From positions 1-54,656 of the forward strand of contig JAJBAW010000015.1 of the NCBI GenBank assembly GCA_020532545.1: a stretch of DNA of 54,656 nt. The letters are read 5' to 3'. Below, piece after piece: positions 8,655 through 18,440 of this stretch (position 1 is the stretch's first letter; the number at the start of each line of letters is the position of its first letter). The translations under genes were made by a program, and so were the position numbers. Source of the DNA: Candidatus Cloacimonadota bacterium. Its GTDB lineage: Bacteria > Cloacimonadota > Cloacimonadia > Cloacimonadales > Cloacimonadaceae. The notes below the pieces were generated by a model. The model saw only the letters and a list, made by a program, of their open reading frames with translations. It had not been told where the DNA came from and did no database searches.

Positions 8655-8770
8655 GCTCTGCCAGCCTGCCCTGCCCCATTTGTTGTGCTGTAGATGACGT
8701 GGAGATAGCAGGAATAAATCCTCCTATCTCCACGTCATCTACAGCACAAGCTATTCAAGAAGACCACTGC
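8655..8770 (-). repeat. ~115-bp dispersed element with perfect palindromic core, copy 1
   Basis: The core consists of two perfect 26-bp inverted arms at 8683-8708 and 8724-8749. The stem continues after one C-C mismatch with AGGA/TCCT and closes on the loop ATAAA. Read on the minus strand, conserved flanks (GCAGTGGTCT before, CAACAAATGGG after) are shared with copies at 18441-18555 and 32754-32868, so the repeat unit is longer than the hairpin. It lies between the degP terminator and recG. The rest of the 8571-8899 interval shows no gene. Confidence 0.8.
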
Positions 8771-8899
8771 CTGTCCCGGACTGGGAACGCTAAACATTGC
8801 TAATCATAAAAACGGAGGAATTCCTGCAAATCAAGGAGATTCAGACAGATCATGTCTAAACAAAGTTGACAAAATCCCCAGCTTTTACATCTTTGCTTC

Positions 8900-10999
8900 A
8901 TGGAAACTAAGAGGCAAATCGAAGAACCGCTGCTGGCCCCGGTGATGTATCTAAAAGGGGTGGGAGAGCATCGCGCCCGGCTGTTGGCAAAACTGGGAGT
9001 ACAGACCGTGCTCGATCTCATGGAGCTCTTCCCGCGCACCTATCTCAGCCGGTTGGTAAATCCCACTTTAGGTGAATTGCAGGTAGGAGACTTGGTCTCC
9101 CTCACCGCAGAAATCTCCTGGGTGGATGCCAAGCCCACTTCCAAAGGCAAAAAGATCCTGAGTGTGGGCGTAAATGACGGCAAAATCGGCCTTACCTGCG
9201 TGTGGTTTGCCTATCCTCAAGGCTATCTGAACCTGTTCAAACCGGGAAAAACCATCTGGTTGAGCGGCACTCTTTCCGCCTTCAACAATCAATTGCAGAT
9301 GAATCACCCCGATTTTGAGATTCTGTCTGACGATCATGAAGAAGATAGCTTCTGGAAAAGCAGGCTACTTCTGCCAGTCTATCCGCTTACGGAAGGAATC
9401 ACTCAAAATCTCATGCGCAAGCTCGTGCTGAGCGCCTTTTCCACTTATGCGAATCAGATCACGGAAAATCTGCCGGCTTTCATCATCGAAAAGCATCAGT
9501 TTCCGCCCCGTCGGGACGCTTTGCAGATGATGCACTTTGCTCAAAAGACCCAGGCTGCAGAGACTGCCAGAATCCGCTTTGCCTATGAAGAGTTCTTCTA
9601 CTCACAGATCATGTGGGCAAGGCACCGCGTTTTTCATGAAAAGAAAGAACAGGGCATCAAGCACGAAAATCACCAGAAACTCACCACTGCGCTGAAGGAA
9701 AGGCTCACCTTTGAGCTAACCTCAGCTCAGAAAAGAGTAATCCGCGAGATCTTTGCCGATATGTGTTCGGATATCCAGATGTCCCGCCTCATGCAGGGAG
9801 ATGTGGGTAGCGGCAAGACCATCGTGACCCTTTTTGCCATGCTGTTGGCGGTGGAAAATGGCTATCAGGCCGCGTTAATGGCGCCCACGGAGATCCTGGC
9901 AGAACAGCATTATCAGAACTTCACCCGGCTTCTGGAGCCTCTTTCCCTGAAGGTAGTCCTGCTCAAAGGCGGCAATTACAAAGGCAAGGCAGAGCTGAAA
10001 GAGCAGATCGCCAGTGGCGAGGCTCAGATAGTCCTGGGCACCCATGCTTTGATCCAAAAAGATGTGAGTTTTCATCGGCTGGGTCTAGTAGTGGTAGATG
10101 AACAACATCGTTTTGGCGTGGAGCAAAGATCTCTGCTAGCTGCCAAAGATAGCCATCCGGATTTACTCTATCTATCGGCCACACCCATCCCCCGATCTTT
10201 GGCCATGACGGTATATGGAGATTTGATGGTAAGCCAGATCGATGAAATGCCTCCAAACCGCAAGCCTGTGCTTACCTATGTGCGTTCGGACCGCAAGTTT
10301 GACACCGTGCTCAGCGATGTGCAAAAAGAGCTGGAAAAGGGCCGCCAGGCTTATTTCGTCTGTCCCTTGGTAGAGGAAAGCGAAAAGCTGGCTTTGCTCG
10401 ATGCCCAAAGACTCTTTGAATATCTGAAAAACAAGATCTTCACAAAGTACGCGATCGAACTAATGCATGGCCGCATGGCAAACAAAGTCAAAGATGAAAT
10501 CATGCAGAGATTCAAAGCTGCCGAGACACAGATCCTGGTCTCCACCACCGTAATCGAAGTGGGTGTGGATGTAGCCAATGCCACCGTGATGGTGATCGAG
10601 CATGCCGAACGCTTTGGTCTGGCTCAGATGCATCAACTCCGTGGCAGAGTAGGCCGGGGTGCAGATCAGGCCTACTGTTTCCTCATCGCCCATCAACCCC
10701 AAAGCTCTGTATCCCGGGAAAGACTAAGCATCATGAGCCGCAGCACGGATGGCTTTGTGATCGCCGAAAAAGATCTTGAACTCCGCGGGCCTGGAGAGAT
10801 CTTTGGCTATGAGCAATCCGGCTTGCCGGAGTTCCGCTTTGCCAATCTCGTGCAGGACCAGGCAATCCTGGCTTTGGCCAGAGCAGACGCCTTTGATATC
10901 GTATTGCGCGATCCCCAATTGATGCAGGATGAGCATAAATTGTTGAGAAATATATATCTATCCAAGTATCTGAAGAAAGAAGAGCTTATCTTATATTAG
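8900..10999 (+). CDS. recG: ATP-dependent DNA helicase RecG
   Basis: A 699-residue RecG, the branch-migration helicase that rescues stalled replication forks and processes D-loops. The N-terminal wedge region begins with the family-typical helix-hairpin segment (YLKGVGEHRARLLAKLG) and FPRTYL. The SF2 motor carries motif I GDVGSGKT near residue 301, motif Ia APTEILAEQH, DEQHRFG near 400, the SATPIPR motif and the RecG-specific QLRGRVGRG near 580, then ELRGPGEIFG. Length is normal. No good ribosome site precedes the ATG at 8900, so the start is less certain than the identity. Confidence 0.97.
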   Translation: METKRQIEEPLLAPVMYLKGVGEHRARLLAKLGVQTVLDLMELFPRTYLSRLVNPTLGELQVGDLVSLTAEISWVDAKPTSKGKKILSVGVNDGKIGLTCVWFAYPQGYLNLFKPGKTIWLSGTLSAFNNQLQMNHPDFEILSDDHEEDSFWKSRLLLPVYPLTEGITQNLMRKLVLSAFSTYANQITENLPAFIIEKHQFPPRRDALQMMHFAQKTQAAETARIRFAYEEFFYSQIMWARHRVFHEKKEQGIKHENHQKLTTALKERLTFELTSAQKRVIREIFADMCSDIQMSRLMQGDVGSGKTIVTLFAMLLAVENGYQAALMAPTEILAEQHYQNFTRLLEPLSLKVVLLKGGNYKGKAELKEQIASGEAQIVLGTHALIQKDVSFHRLGLVVVDEQHRFGVEQRSLLAAKDSHPDLLYLSATPIPRSLAMTVYGDLMVSQIDEMPPNRKPVLTYVRSDRKFDTVLSDVQKELEKGRQAYFVCPLVEESEKLALLDAQRLFEYLKNKIFTKYAIELMHGRMANKVKDEIMQRFKAAETQILVSTTVIEVGVDVANATVMVIEHAERFGLAQMHQLRGRVGRGADQAYCFLIAHQPQSSVSRERLSIMSRSTDGFVIAEKDLELRGPGEIFGYEQSGLPEFRFANLVQDQAILALARADAFDIVLRDPQLMQDEHKLLRNIYLSKYLKKEELILY

Positions 11000-11077
11000 T
11001 GTCTTATCCGGACTAAAAAGCACTTGACGGTATCAGCCCTCGTACAAAGGTGAAAAAAACTAAGTACTGAGGTGCCC

Positions 11078-14000
11078 ATGAAAAAGGTGAACATATTATT
11101 CCTGCTGATTATAATCAGCACAGCCGTATTTGCGGAGAGGGTCAAATTTGATCCCGATTGGTTCCAATCCCGCACGATAATCGGCTGCTTTACAAAAGAA
11201 GCAATTCCCAATATAGATGGAAAACTGGACTTTACGATAGAGCGCGGCGTTGTCCGCACCGGAATAGAGACCATCGATGCTCTGGCAGACAAATACCAGA
11301 TCGTCGATCTTTTGCAGGCCCATCCTTATTTAACTGATTACAATCTGAATGATAAGGGTCTCTTCCTGCAAAACACCTACCGTTTTATCCTGGCCAGCGA
11401 CGACAATATCGATGCTGCTTGCACAGATTTGCACAAAGACGCCAGCCTCATCTATGCAGAGCTGGAAGCCATCAACCGTCAAAAATTCGTGCCGGACGAT
11501 CCCATGTTGCCCCAACAGTATGCCCATCCCTTGCTGCAGAGCTTTGACACTTGGGATTATGTAACCGGAGACCACGATATCATAGTGGGCGTTACCGATA
11601 GTGGTGTGAAATGGAATCATCCTGATCTGATGGGAAACATCTGGATCAACCCTGCCGAATCCCCTGGCATGAGCATCAATTGGAGCCAAGGCACGATTCT
11701 GGGCGGAAACGGTCAGGACGCCGGTGAAGGCGGAGGCAAAGCCGACGACCTGGTAGGTTGGGACTTTGTGGATAACGATAACAACCCCATCCAAAATTAT
11801 GCCGCCAACGATCATGGCACTCACGTGGCCGGATGCGCTGCCGCTATGGGAAATAATGGCATTGGCGTAGTCGGCACCGCACCCAATGTGTCCATTCTTT
11901 CTTGCAAAGGCGCCCCCAGCAATGCTCCTTCCACCGGTGTGCAATTTGCTTATGATCAAATACTTTATGCTGGTCAGGTCGGCGCACACGTGATCAATGC
12001 CAGTTGGGGCGGACCCGGTAATGGCACTTATCCCAATAGCATCGTAAATCACGTGACGCTTTTGGGTGCTACCGTAGTATCTGCTGCTGGAAACGACAAC
12101 GTGCAGCATGGCGCCAACTATCATGATTATCCGGCAGATTGCGACAATGCGCTCAACGTAGCTGCTACTAATCATGCGGATCTCAAAGCAGACTTTTCAG
12201 ATTACGGCGAACCGATCGACATCTGCGCTCCTGGCGACAACATCCTTTCCACCATCATAGGCGGCTCAGGTTATGCTTCCTATAGTGGCACATCCATGGC
12301 CAGCCCTGTGGCTGCCGGTGTGGCTGCTTTGGTAAAATCCCTGCATCCCACCATGAGCTCTCAGGATCTGCGGAATCGCTTGATGATGACGGCAGACCCC
12401 ATCGACGACATTAATCCCAACCACGCGGGACTTTTGGGCACTGGCAGGATCAATTCCTTCACCGCCACCATGTATGACAAGATTCCTTATATAGTAAAAG
12501 AAGATGTGATCGTCTCCGAAATCACCGGTGATGGCGATGAAATTGCCAACCCCGGAGAAACCGTCAGTTTGAATATCAAATTGGGCAACGTGATGACCGG
12601 ACTCGGCATCTTGTGGAAAGACGCCACTGACCTCAGCGCCAGCCTTAGAACAAACTATCCTGGCGTGACCATCATAGATTCAGTATCTGCTTTTGGACAA
12701 AACGGATATCTCCATGCCGGTTCATCTGCCTGGAATGCCAGTCCTTTTAAGTTTAGAACCATAGCGGATCTCCCTTCCGAGCCCATACCCTTTGAGCTCA
12801 TGGTCACTTCAAACAACGCTGGGGCCTATCCATATCATAAGGTGATCCCCTTCAATGTGACTCTTTCTCTGGTCCAGGCAGGCTGGCCTTTTAATACCGG
12901 TGGAGCTTCCGCCAGTTCGCCCGTCCTGTACGATTTGGTGGGAGACAACAAAGTTGAAGTAATCTTTGGAGATCAATCCGGCAATATCAATGTCGTGAAT
13001 TCCGCTGGCGTACCCGCACTCCCGAATTTCCCCCTGAGCCTTGGCTCAAACGTGGTGGGCTCCATTGCCATGGCCCAGCTTCAGAGCAACAACTACTATG
13101 GTTTTGCTGCGAGCCTGGCAAATAACAACATCGTGGCTTTCGATTCCAACGGCGCTATGCTCTTTAGCAACCCTGCCGGTGGCACCCTGCGCAGCGGTCC
13201 CGTAATCGCAAACATCATCGCAGGCGACTCGCCCAAAGTGATTGCTTTGGTTCAAAATGGCAGTTTGCAGGCTTTTAATAGCGACGGCACATCACTGCCG
13301 AACTTCCCTGCCGCTCTGGGTGGAGCTTTCCTCTCCAGCCCGGCTATCGCAGATCTGAATGGTGATGGCAATCATGAAATCATCGCTTGTGCCTTGTCCG
13401 GCCACGTGCATGCCATCAATCCTCTTACCGGACAGAACATTGCCGGCTTCCCCATTCAATTGAATGGCGGCAGTCAAAATATGATAACCATTGCCGATAT
13501 CGATGGTGATGGCCAACCGGAAATTCTGGTAGCAACCAGCACCTCAGGTATGCTCTATGCCATCAATCATGACGGTAGCATCCTCTTTGAAAAGACCATC
13601 GGTGGTCCGATCAAAACCAGCCCCGTAGTAGCTGATGTCAACAATAGTGGTGGCAAAGAAATCATCCTGATCGCAGCCAATGGCACTATCTATGTGATGA
13701 ACGGCTCAGGCGTGAATCTGCCAGGAACCCCGATCAGCCTGGGAACCGCGGTGGAATGCACTCCCGTAGTAGCCAGATACGATTACGGCTCAGACCTTGC
13801 CGGCATCATTTTTGGCGATACAGTGGGAAGACTGCATTCCGTGCGCATCGATGGCAGCGAATCTCCCAATTTCCCGATTTCTCTAAATGGAAATCTCAAA
13901 GTTTCCGCAGCTCTGTCCGATCTCGATCGTGATGGCGATCTGGATATTGTGATTCCTGATAACAGCGGATACTACGTCATTGATATTAAACGCCCTTACC

Positions 14001-14371
14001 AAAGCATTGAATGGGCTTGCTATACTGGCAGCTACAGCCGTGCCAGCAACACCTTCCAGACTGTTCCGAACCAGGATCTGGTAATTGATGCGCTGAGCAC
14101 CACGCTGCTCGGAGCCTACCCCAATCCCTTCAACCCCAGCACCAATTTGAGCTTTAGCCTCAAAGAACAGGGACTGGTAAATCTCGAGATCTACAATCAG
14201 AAAGGACAGAAAGTTCGCACTCTGCTCAGTGATACCATGCCTGCGGGCGAGCATCGCATCCATTGGAATGGTACCGACGACAGCGGCCGCAACGTGGCCA
14301 GTGGCCTGTATTTTTATCGTATGAAATCCGGAAAGTACAGCAGCACCCGCAAAATGATCCTGATGAAATAA
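11078..14371 (+). CDS. Secreted subtilisin-like (S8) protease with VCBS/FG-GAP repeats and FlgD-like sorting tail
   Basis: A 1097-residue exported protease. After the signal peptide (MKKVNILFLLIIISTAVFA) the S8 domain spans about 130-470, with catalytic Asp in VTDSGVKWNHPDL (~173), His in NDHGTHVAG (~246) and Ser in SGTSMASPVAAG (~405). About residues 600-950 hold beta-propeller-like VCBS/FG-GAP units with repeated DLNGDGNHEI and DIDGDGQPEI patterns, probably calcium binding. The C-terminus is a FlgD-like domain with YPNPFNPSTNLSF and a basic end (SSTRKMILMK), taken as an outer-membrane sorting or anchoring tail. A GTG lies six bases upstream in frame, but GAGG at 11069 is best spaced for ATG 11078. 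A strong terminator follows. Confidence 0.93.
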   Translation: MKKVNILFLLIIISTAVFAERVKFDPDWFQSRTIIGCFTKEAIPNIDGKLDFTIERGVVRTGIETIDALADKYQIVDLLQAHPYLTDYNLNDKGLFLQNTYRFILASDDNIDAACTDLHKDASLIYAELEAINRQKFVPDDPMLPQQYAHPLLQSFDTWDYVTGDHDIIVGVTDSGVKWNHPDLMGNIWINPAESPGMSINWSQGTILGGNGQDAGEGGGKADDLVGWDFVDNDNNPIQNYAANDHGTHVAGCAAAMGNNGIGVVGTAPNVSILSCKGAPSNAPSTGVQFAYDQILYAGQVGAHVINASWGGPGNGTYPNSIVNHVTLLGATVVSAAGNDNVQHGANYHDYPADCDNALNVAATNHADLKADFSDYGEPIDICAPGDNILSTIIGGSGYASYSGTSMASPVAAGVAALVKSLHPTMSSQDLRNRLMMTADPIDDINPNHAGLLGTGRINSFTATMYDKIPYIVKEDVIVSEITGDGDEIANPGETVSLNIKLGNVMTGLGILWKDATDLSASLRTNYPGVTIIDSVSAFGQNGYLHAGSSAWNASPFKFRTIADLPSEPIPFELMVTSNNAGAYPYHKVIPFNVTLSLVQAGWPFNTGGASASSPVLYDLVGDNKVEVIFGDQSGNINVVNSAGVPALPNFPLSLGSNVVGSIAMAQLQSNNYYGFAASLANNNIVAFDSNGAMLFSNPAGGTLRSGPVIANIIAGDSPKVIALVQNGSLQAFNSDGTSLPNFPAALGGAFLSSPAIADLNGDGNHEIIACALSGHVHAINPLTGQNIAGFPIQLNGGSQNMITIADIDGDGQPEILVATSTSGMLYAINHDGSILFEKTIGGPIKTSPVVADVNNSGGKEIILIAANGTIYVMNGSGVNLPGTPISLGTAVECTPVVARYDYGSDLAGIIFGDTVGRLHSVRIDGSESPNFPISLNGNLKVSAALSDLDRDGDLDIVIPDNSGYYVIDIKRPYQSIEWACYTGSYSRASNTFQTVPNQDLVIDALSTTLLGAYPNPFNPSTNLSFSLKEQGLVNLEIYNQKGQKVRTLLSDTMPAGEHRIHWNGTDDSGRNVASGLYFYRMKSGKYSSTRKMILMK

Positions 14372-14393
14372 ACTAACACGACTAAATAAAAAT

Positions 14394-14427
14394 GAAAGAG
14401 CCTCCCATCTGGGAGGCTCTTTTTTTA
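14394..14427 (+). terminator. Strong Rho-independent terminator after the subtilase gene
   Basis: A 12-bp perfect stem AAAGAGCCTCCC/GGGAGGCTCTTT with ATCT loop and a seven-T tail, 23 bp past the stop codon. The remaining ~150 bp to the acetyltransferase gene shows nothing further. Confidence 0.94.
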
Positions 14428-14581
14428 GGCGCTCTTTCAAACCGAGCGGGGAGCATTATATCCTTTATCTGATTCTGCAGATTAAAGCAAAGTTTACACG
14501 AAGGGGAATAGAAATTGCATCTTAAGTAAACTACAGATTGTAAGAATATTATATCAAGGAAGGCTGATCGCTACACATCGT

Positions 14582-15145
14582 CTATAGTTGAGGCTTTGGA
14601 CATACACCACTACTTTGCAAGGTCTTTTTGAATTTGAGTTTCTGGTAGGGCTTGCCGTTTACTTCCACGATTCTATCATTTTCGATAAGCTCAAAGCCAA
14701 GGCTCAGAGCCAGTCGCACCATTCTTTCATTGCCGGACCAGGTCTCGCAATACACTTGTTCCAGGGGGTTGGCTTGAAAGAGGTGCTGAGCCCACATTTC
14801 CAGGGCTTCCTTGCCTATTCCCCTGCCCCAAAAGGCCATTTCCGGAATGGAGATACCAAGGGCCAGGTGTTCCTGAGTTTTTTCAATATGGTAGCTGGAT
14901 ACCCAACCAATATGAGTATTATCCACCCAAATCTCAAGTCTTGATTTTAGCTCTTGTGGTCCCAATTGAATTCTTTTTGATAGTCTGTCTATAAGGCTTG
15001 CGGCAAAATCCTCGCTCATTTCTTCCCAGGGAGCATCCCATTTTGTCCATTCCAGCCCTGGTGTGAACCAGGCTCGATAATCAGTCAAATCAGCTGTTGT
15101 CGTATCCCGTAAAGTAACTACTTTCCCGATGATCTCTGTAATCAT
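14582..15145 (-). CDS. GNAT family N-acetyltransferase (RimJ/RimL-like)
   Basis: A 187-residue acetyltransferase. The fold is recognisable from the opening beta strand (KVVTLRDTTTADLTDYRAW), the acetyl-CoA pyrophosphate loop WGRGIGKEAL near residue 116, and the strand-helix pair around VYCETWSGNERMVRLALSLGF. This final pattern is typical of RimJ/RimL-type GNATs, which acetylate protein N-termini, polyamines or small amines; the substrate here cannot be told. It stands alone, convergent with the subtilase gene, with repeats on its upstream side. Confidence 0.88.
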   Translation of the reverse strand: MITEIIGKVVTLRDTTTADLTDYRAWFTPGLEWTKWDAPWEEMSEDFAASLIDRLSKRIQLGPQELKSRLEIWVDNTHIGWVSSYHIEKTQEHLALGISIPEMAFWGRGIGKEALEMWAQHLFQANPLEQVYCETWSGNERMVRLALSLGFELIENDRIVEVNGKPYQKLKFKKTLQSSGVCPKPQL

Positions 15146-15202
15146 TTCAGATCTCTTTACTCATTTGAGACCGTGGTCCCTAGAAGGTCTTGTTCGCTGC
15201 AG

Positions 15203-15415
15203 ACCGGCTGAAGCCAGATTCATCTTAGCAGCGCCAAATATCTTAGTGTGGGGGCAGATAAATAGAACATTAGACATTGCGAATCCGCCTTGTTCAGTTT
15301 TTCCAATACTCTGCAAGGTCAAGCGGGTGTCAAGTGGAATAAATGCGGGAAGCTCCCCTACTCCAAAACCGCTGTTTGCTGTCGTTTCGCACCGGCTGAA
15401 GCCAGTGCTACGGGG
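15203..15415. repeat. REP-like short palindromic repeats (GGCTGAAGCC family)
   Basis: ACCGGCTGAAGCCAGATTCA at 15203 and CGCACCGGCTGAAGCCAGTG at 15389, the latter running into CTACGG. They belong to the same family as copies near 18.2-18.4, 32.4-32.6 and 44.3 kb. Apart from these and the terminator at 15433, the 347-bp interval 15146-15492 holds no gene I can support. Confidence 0.65.
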
Positions 15416-15432
15416 AGCGCCACTACATAAAC

Positions 15433-15457
15433 AAACCCCGGACGAAGCCGGGGTTTT
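15433..15457 (-). terminator. Terminator downstream of the OB-fold/CHB_HEX secreted protein
   Basis: Stem AAACCCCGG/CCGGGGTTT around ACGAAG. On the minus strand it is followed by a T-rich tail (TTTGTTTATG). It lies 36 bp past the stop of the minus-strand gene, and its symmetric flanks could also work in the other direction. Confidence 0.75.
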
Positions 15458-15492
15458 GCATTATACTAAAGCAGGATAGTCTGCCGGTAGAT

Positions 15493-17982
15493 TTATTCCA
15501 TCAGCATCATTTTGCGGGTGCTGCTAAAAGTCCCGGCGCTGAAGCGATAGAGGTAAAGGCCGCTGGCAAGCGGATTCCCCATGTCGTCTCGACCGTTGAA
15601 GACTACCTTGTATCTTCCTGCAGCCTGATTTGTATTCACCAAACTACGGACCAACTGGCCTTTCGCGTTGTACACATCGAGGCGCACATTGCCGGCATCC
15701 TTGAGCTCGTAGCTGATGGTGGTTTCAGGGTTAAAGGGGTTCGGATAGTTACCACGCAGAGCAGTTACTGTAACTGGCACAAGTTCATCTTCATTGGCGA
15801 CAGGAATCATAGTGACGTTCGCAATGGTCACTTGATTTTCGTACACGATGAGATTTGCCTTGGTGAGCGTGCCGTAGCCCTCAGCCGCAGCGGTAAGAAC
15901 GTAATGTCCGGGAAACAAGCTCATGCTATAGGCACCAGCGCTGTCTGTGGTAGTGCTGGGTCCACCTGCTATAGACATGGTGGCACCAGCTATTGGCTGG
16001 CCTGCCTGATCTTTCACGAAGCCGGCAACGCTGCCATTCAATATTGCTTTTTCCAGAGCATTGGAGAGGGCGGGAGCAGACATCATATCGCCAGTATAGA
16101 CAGCTTTCACAGCCCATTTGTAGTTGTTGCCGGGCAGGGTAGCCCAAGCGGGATCGGTGACGGTTGTGGTGTTAATGGGGCTGGCAGTAAGGCTTATCCA
16201 GTTAGCTTGGTGGGACTGATCAACTGTCAGCAAACGGTAAACTGTGTAGCCGATCAAAGCACGGCCTTTGCTAAGATCCGGGCTTTGCCAGCTAATCTGC
16301 ACAGACTGTTCATTATCAATGAGCGCTGCGATTACGCTTTGAGGAGGGTTGATATTCTCGCTTAAAGCGAAGTTCAAAGTAGCGGTTTGGTCTTCCACGA
16401 TTGTCACAGTGTGGGTTACTGAAGTATAGCCCTGTTTGCTGGCGGTAACACTATGAGTTCCCACCGGAATAAGATGCAGGGTGTAGCTGCCATCTGTAGC
16501 GGAGCCAGTGGAAAACTCGGTGCCCGCTACCTCAATCAGAGCTCCCGATAAAGGAGCGCCCGCAGCGCTAATTACGCCACTAAGGCTACCTACAGCATCC
16601 AAGGCAGGGTTAAAATCTGCCAGCATGCGCGGAGTAATCTGGGCTGCTTCCTGGAAGTGAGCGATGATGCCCAGCACGCTGAATTGTCCGGTGTGCATGG
16701 GGGTATCGATATAATCCACATCGAAGAAGCTGGTACGGAAGCTCATGGCGCCGGTGGCATCAGAAATGGGATAGGTCACAGCCGGATTGGTGGCGTAGTT
16801 TCCGCTGGGACTATCAAAGCTCACACCGTTGATCTGCACCAGGCGGGATTGATATTGGTTCACACCGATATCGGAATTCAACTCTGCCACAGTGACGGTG
16901 GGCACAAATACGTTGTTGCCACTGGATACCGCAGGACCGGGATCAGCCGTGGGCAAAAACTGCAGAGTCTCAAAGTACATATTCAGCTTTCCGGTGAGGC
17001 CAGCGATGGCATCACCAACCTGGTAATTGCTGGTAATCACGCCAGGTAGATCGTCGATCAGGATGGCTTTTCCAGCATCTTGCACAAACTTCTGATGGCG
17101 GTTATTCTGTTTGAAGGTGAGGATTACCTCGCCTGTAACATGATACACCGTGCTGTTATCGGCAGGCTGTTGCCAGAGCTCGCTGAGGCTGGCGACGTTC
17201 ACATAAAACGCATAGTTCGCAGTTACAATGGCACTGGGTTCATAGCCCGCAGCATAAGCTCTGGCCTTGATGGTGGTTGCTGTGCTCACAGTGATGGGAG
17301 CGGTAAAAGGGGTAGAGGATTGGCTGGGTGCGCTGCCATCGGTGGTGTAATAAATGCTGGCTCCGGCCGTAGCAGTCGTGATGCTCGCAGCAAAGGGAGC
17401 GCCATAATGTCCAGAAGGTGGATCGAAAGTAGGATTAGCCACATATTGCTGGCCGCTGCCATAGGCAGTCCAAGTGATATTGTCGATAGTTAGTTGCCGG
17501 TTTACTGTTCCGCCTTGAAGATGGCGAATCTCCATGGTGAAAGCACCGGGAATATTGATACCGTTCACGATGAACTCATGAACAGTGGGATCTGCGCCCT
17601 GAGCCCCGCCAAAGATCTGGGAATCTGCCACCCAGATATCATTGATATACAAGGCCACCTGGCGATCCCCTGCAGAGGTGTAGGCTTTACGCATTTGCAC
17701 TGAGAAATTGCCAATACCATTGGGGATCTGGCCGGAGACGATCCTGCTGGGGACTGCGCTGCGGCGCAGGATCATACCGTTGCCATCAATGGAGTTGTCA
17801 TTGGCGCCGGCTACGGCGCCGGTTACATGAAAGTAGTTCCAGGTGATTCCGCCATCACCGTCAAAGCTGCCGTCCACGTAAGCGGTCTCAGCGTAGTCAA
17901 AATTGGCGAATGTTTCCAGGCCTTGTGCCCAAACAGCTCCCGCTGCGACAAGGCAAATGATTAAAATGAGTGCTTTTTTCAT
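15493..17982 (-). CDS. Large secreted modular protein: CHB_HEX_C, OB-fold, carboxypeptidase-regulatory domains, FlgD-like tail
   Basis: An 829-residue exported protein. In order it has: a signal peptide (MKKALILIICLVAAGAVWA); a beta-rich lectin-like N-terminal domain; a chitobiase C-terminal-like module (FDPPSGHYGAPFAASI ... YYTTDGSAPS, about 185-265); a YhcR/DUF5689-like OB-fold (TVYHVTGEVILTF, about 275-370); a carboxypeptidase-regulatory domain (GSLSGVISAAGAPLSGALIE, ~470); a fibronectin-like region; a second regulatory domain (~660); and a FlgD-like tail with YPNPFNPETTISY ending SSTRKMMLME. No catalytic domain was recognised. An upstream in-frame GTG exists, but GGAGG lies just before ATG 17982. 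The ~170-residue end module recurs in the C10 peptidase. Confidence 0.85.
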   Translation of the reverse strand: MKKALILIICLVAAGAVWAQGLETFANFDYAETAYVDGSFDGDGGITWNYFHVTGAVAGANDNSIDGNGMILRRSAVPSRIVSGQIPNGIGNFSVQMRKAYTSAGDRQVALYINDIWVADSQIFGGAQGADPTVHEFIVNGINIPGAFTMEIRHLQGGTVNRQLTIDNITWTAYGSGQQYVANPTFDPPSGHYGAPFAASITTATAGASIYYTTDGSAPSQSSTPFTAPITVSTATTIKARAYAAGYEPSAIVTANYAFYVNVASLSELWQQPADNSTVYHVTGEVILTFKQNNRHQKFVQDAGKAILIDDLPGVITSNYQVGDAIAGLTGKLNMYFETLQFLPTADPGPAVSSGNNVFVPTVTVAELNSDIGVNQYQSRLVQINGVSFDSPSGNYATNPAVTYPISDATGAMSFRTSFFDVDYIDTPMHTGQFSVLGIIAHFQEAAQITPRMLADFNPALDAVGSLSGVISAAGAPLSGALIEVAGTEFSTGSATDGSYTLHLIPVGTHSVTASKQGYTSVTHTVTIVEDQTATLNFALSENINPPQSVIAALIDNEQSVQISWQSPDLSKGRALIGYTVYRLLTVDQSHQANWISLTASPINTTTVTDPAWATLPGNNYKWAVKAVYTGDMMSAPALSNALEKAILNGSVAGFVKDQAGQPIAGATMSIAGGPSTTTDSAGAYSMSLFPGHYVLTAAAEGYGTLTKANLIVYENQVTIANVTMIPVANEDELVPVTVTALRGNYPNPFNPETTISYELKDAGNVRLDVYNAKGQLVRSLVNTNQAAGRYKVVFNGRDDMGNPLASGLYLYRFSAGTFSSTRKMMLME

Positions 17983-18204
17983 ATTTTCCTCCACTCTTTT
18001 GTATATGCTGTCTTTTTTATCTGTCGTGAGTTCTGCTCAAAAATGTGCACAAGGCCAGGCCGAATAGACCCAGAAACCGTGTCTGCACAGATTGCAAGCA
18101 GGGTTCATCTCTTTTCACAGACTCACTTTAGTCCTTGGGTGAGAGTTTTATATTCTTTTGAATTGTGTCAACAAAAAAACGAGCTGGCATCCTCCCATCT
18201 TTCT

Positions 18205-18409
18205 GTAACGCTGGCTTTAGCCGGCCGTTCCGCTGGCTTCAGCCGGTGAGAACTATCTAATGGAAAATATGCTTTAGCACTTGCCAATAAGATTCAATAG
18301 ATGGTTTTGCATACAGTTAGGAGCTATTTCAAATTCTTGACGCACCGTCTGAAGACAGTGCTACGGCCGGCTAAAGCCAGCGGAACGGCCGGCTGAAGCC
18401 AGCGTTACT
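18205..18409. repeat. Inverted pair of compound REP-like repeats
   Basis: A 42-bp block at 18205-18246 (two GCTGGCTT(T/C)AGCCGG palindromes in tandem) is repeated in inverse orientation at 18367-18408 with only two differences. The 120 bp between them hold another REP-like palindrome (CGCACCGTCTGAAGACAGTG at 18341) and otherwise unremarkable DNA. The layout resembles a small non-autonomous element, but no target duplication was found. No gene is supported in 17983-18599. Confidence 0.7.
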
Positions 18410-18440
18410 AAGCTCGTCCTTTATCCCATGCCCGAGGATT

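Noticed and set aside
8655-8770. Long hairpin as a recG or degP terminator
   Set aside because: A proper terminator already lies at 8534-8570; this hairpin has no T-tract and recurs at other loci with its flanks.
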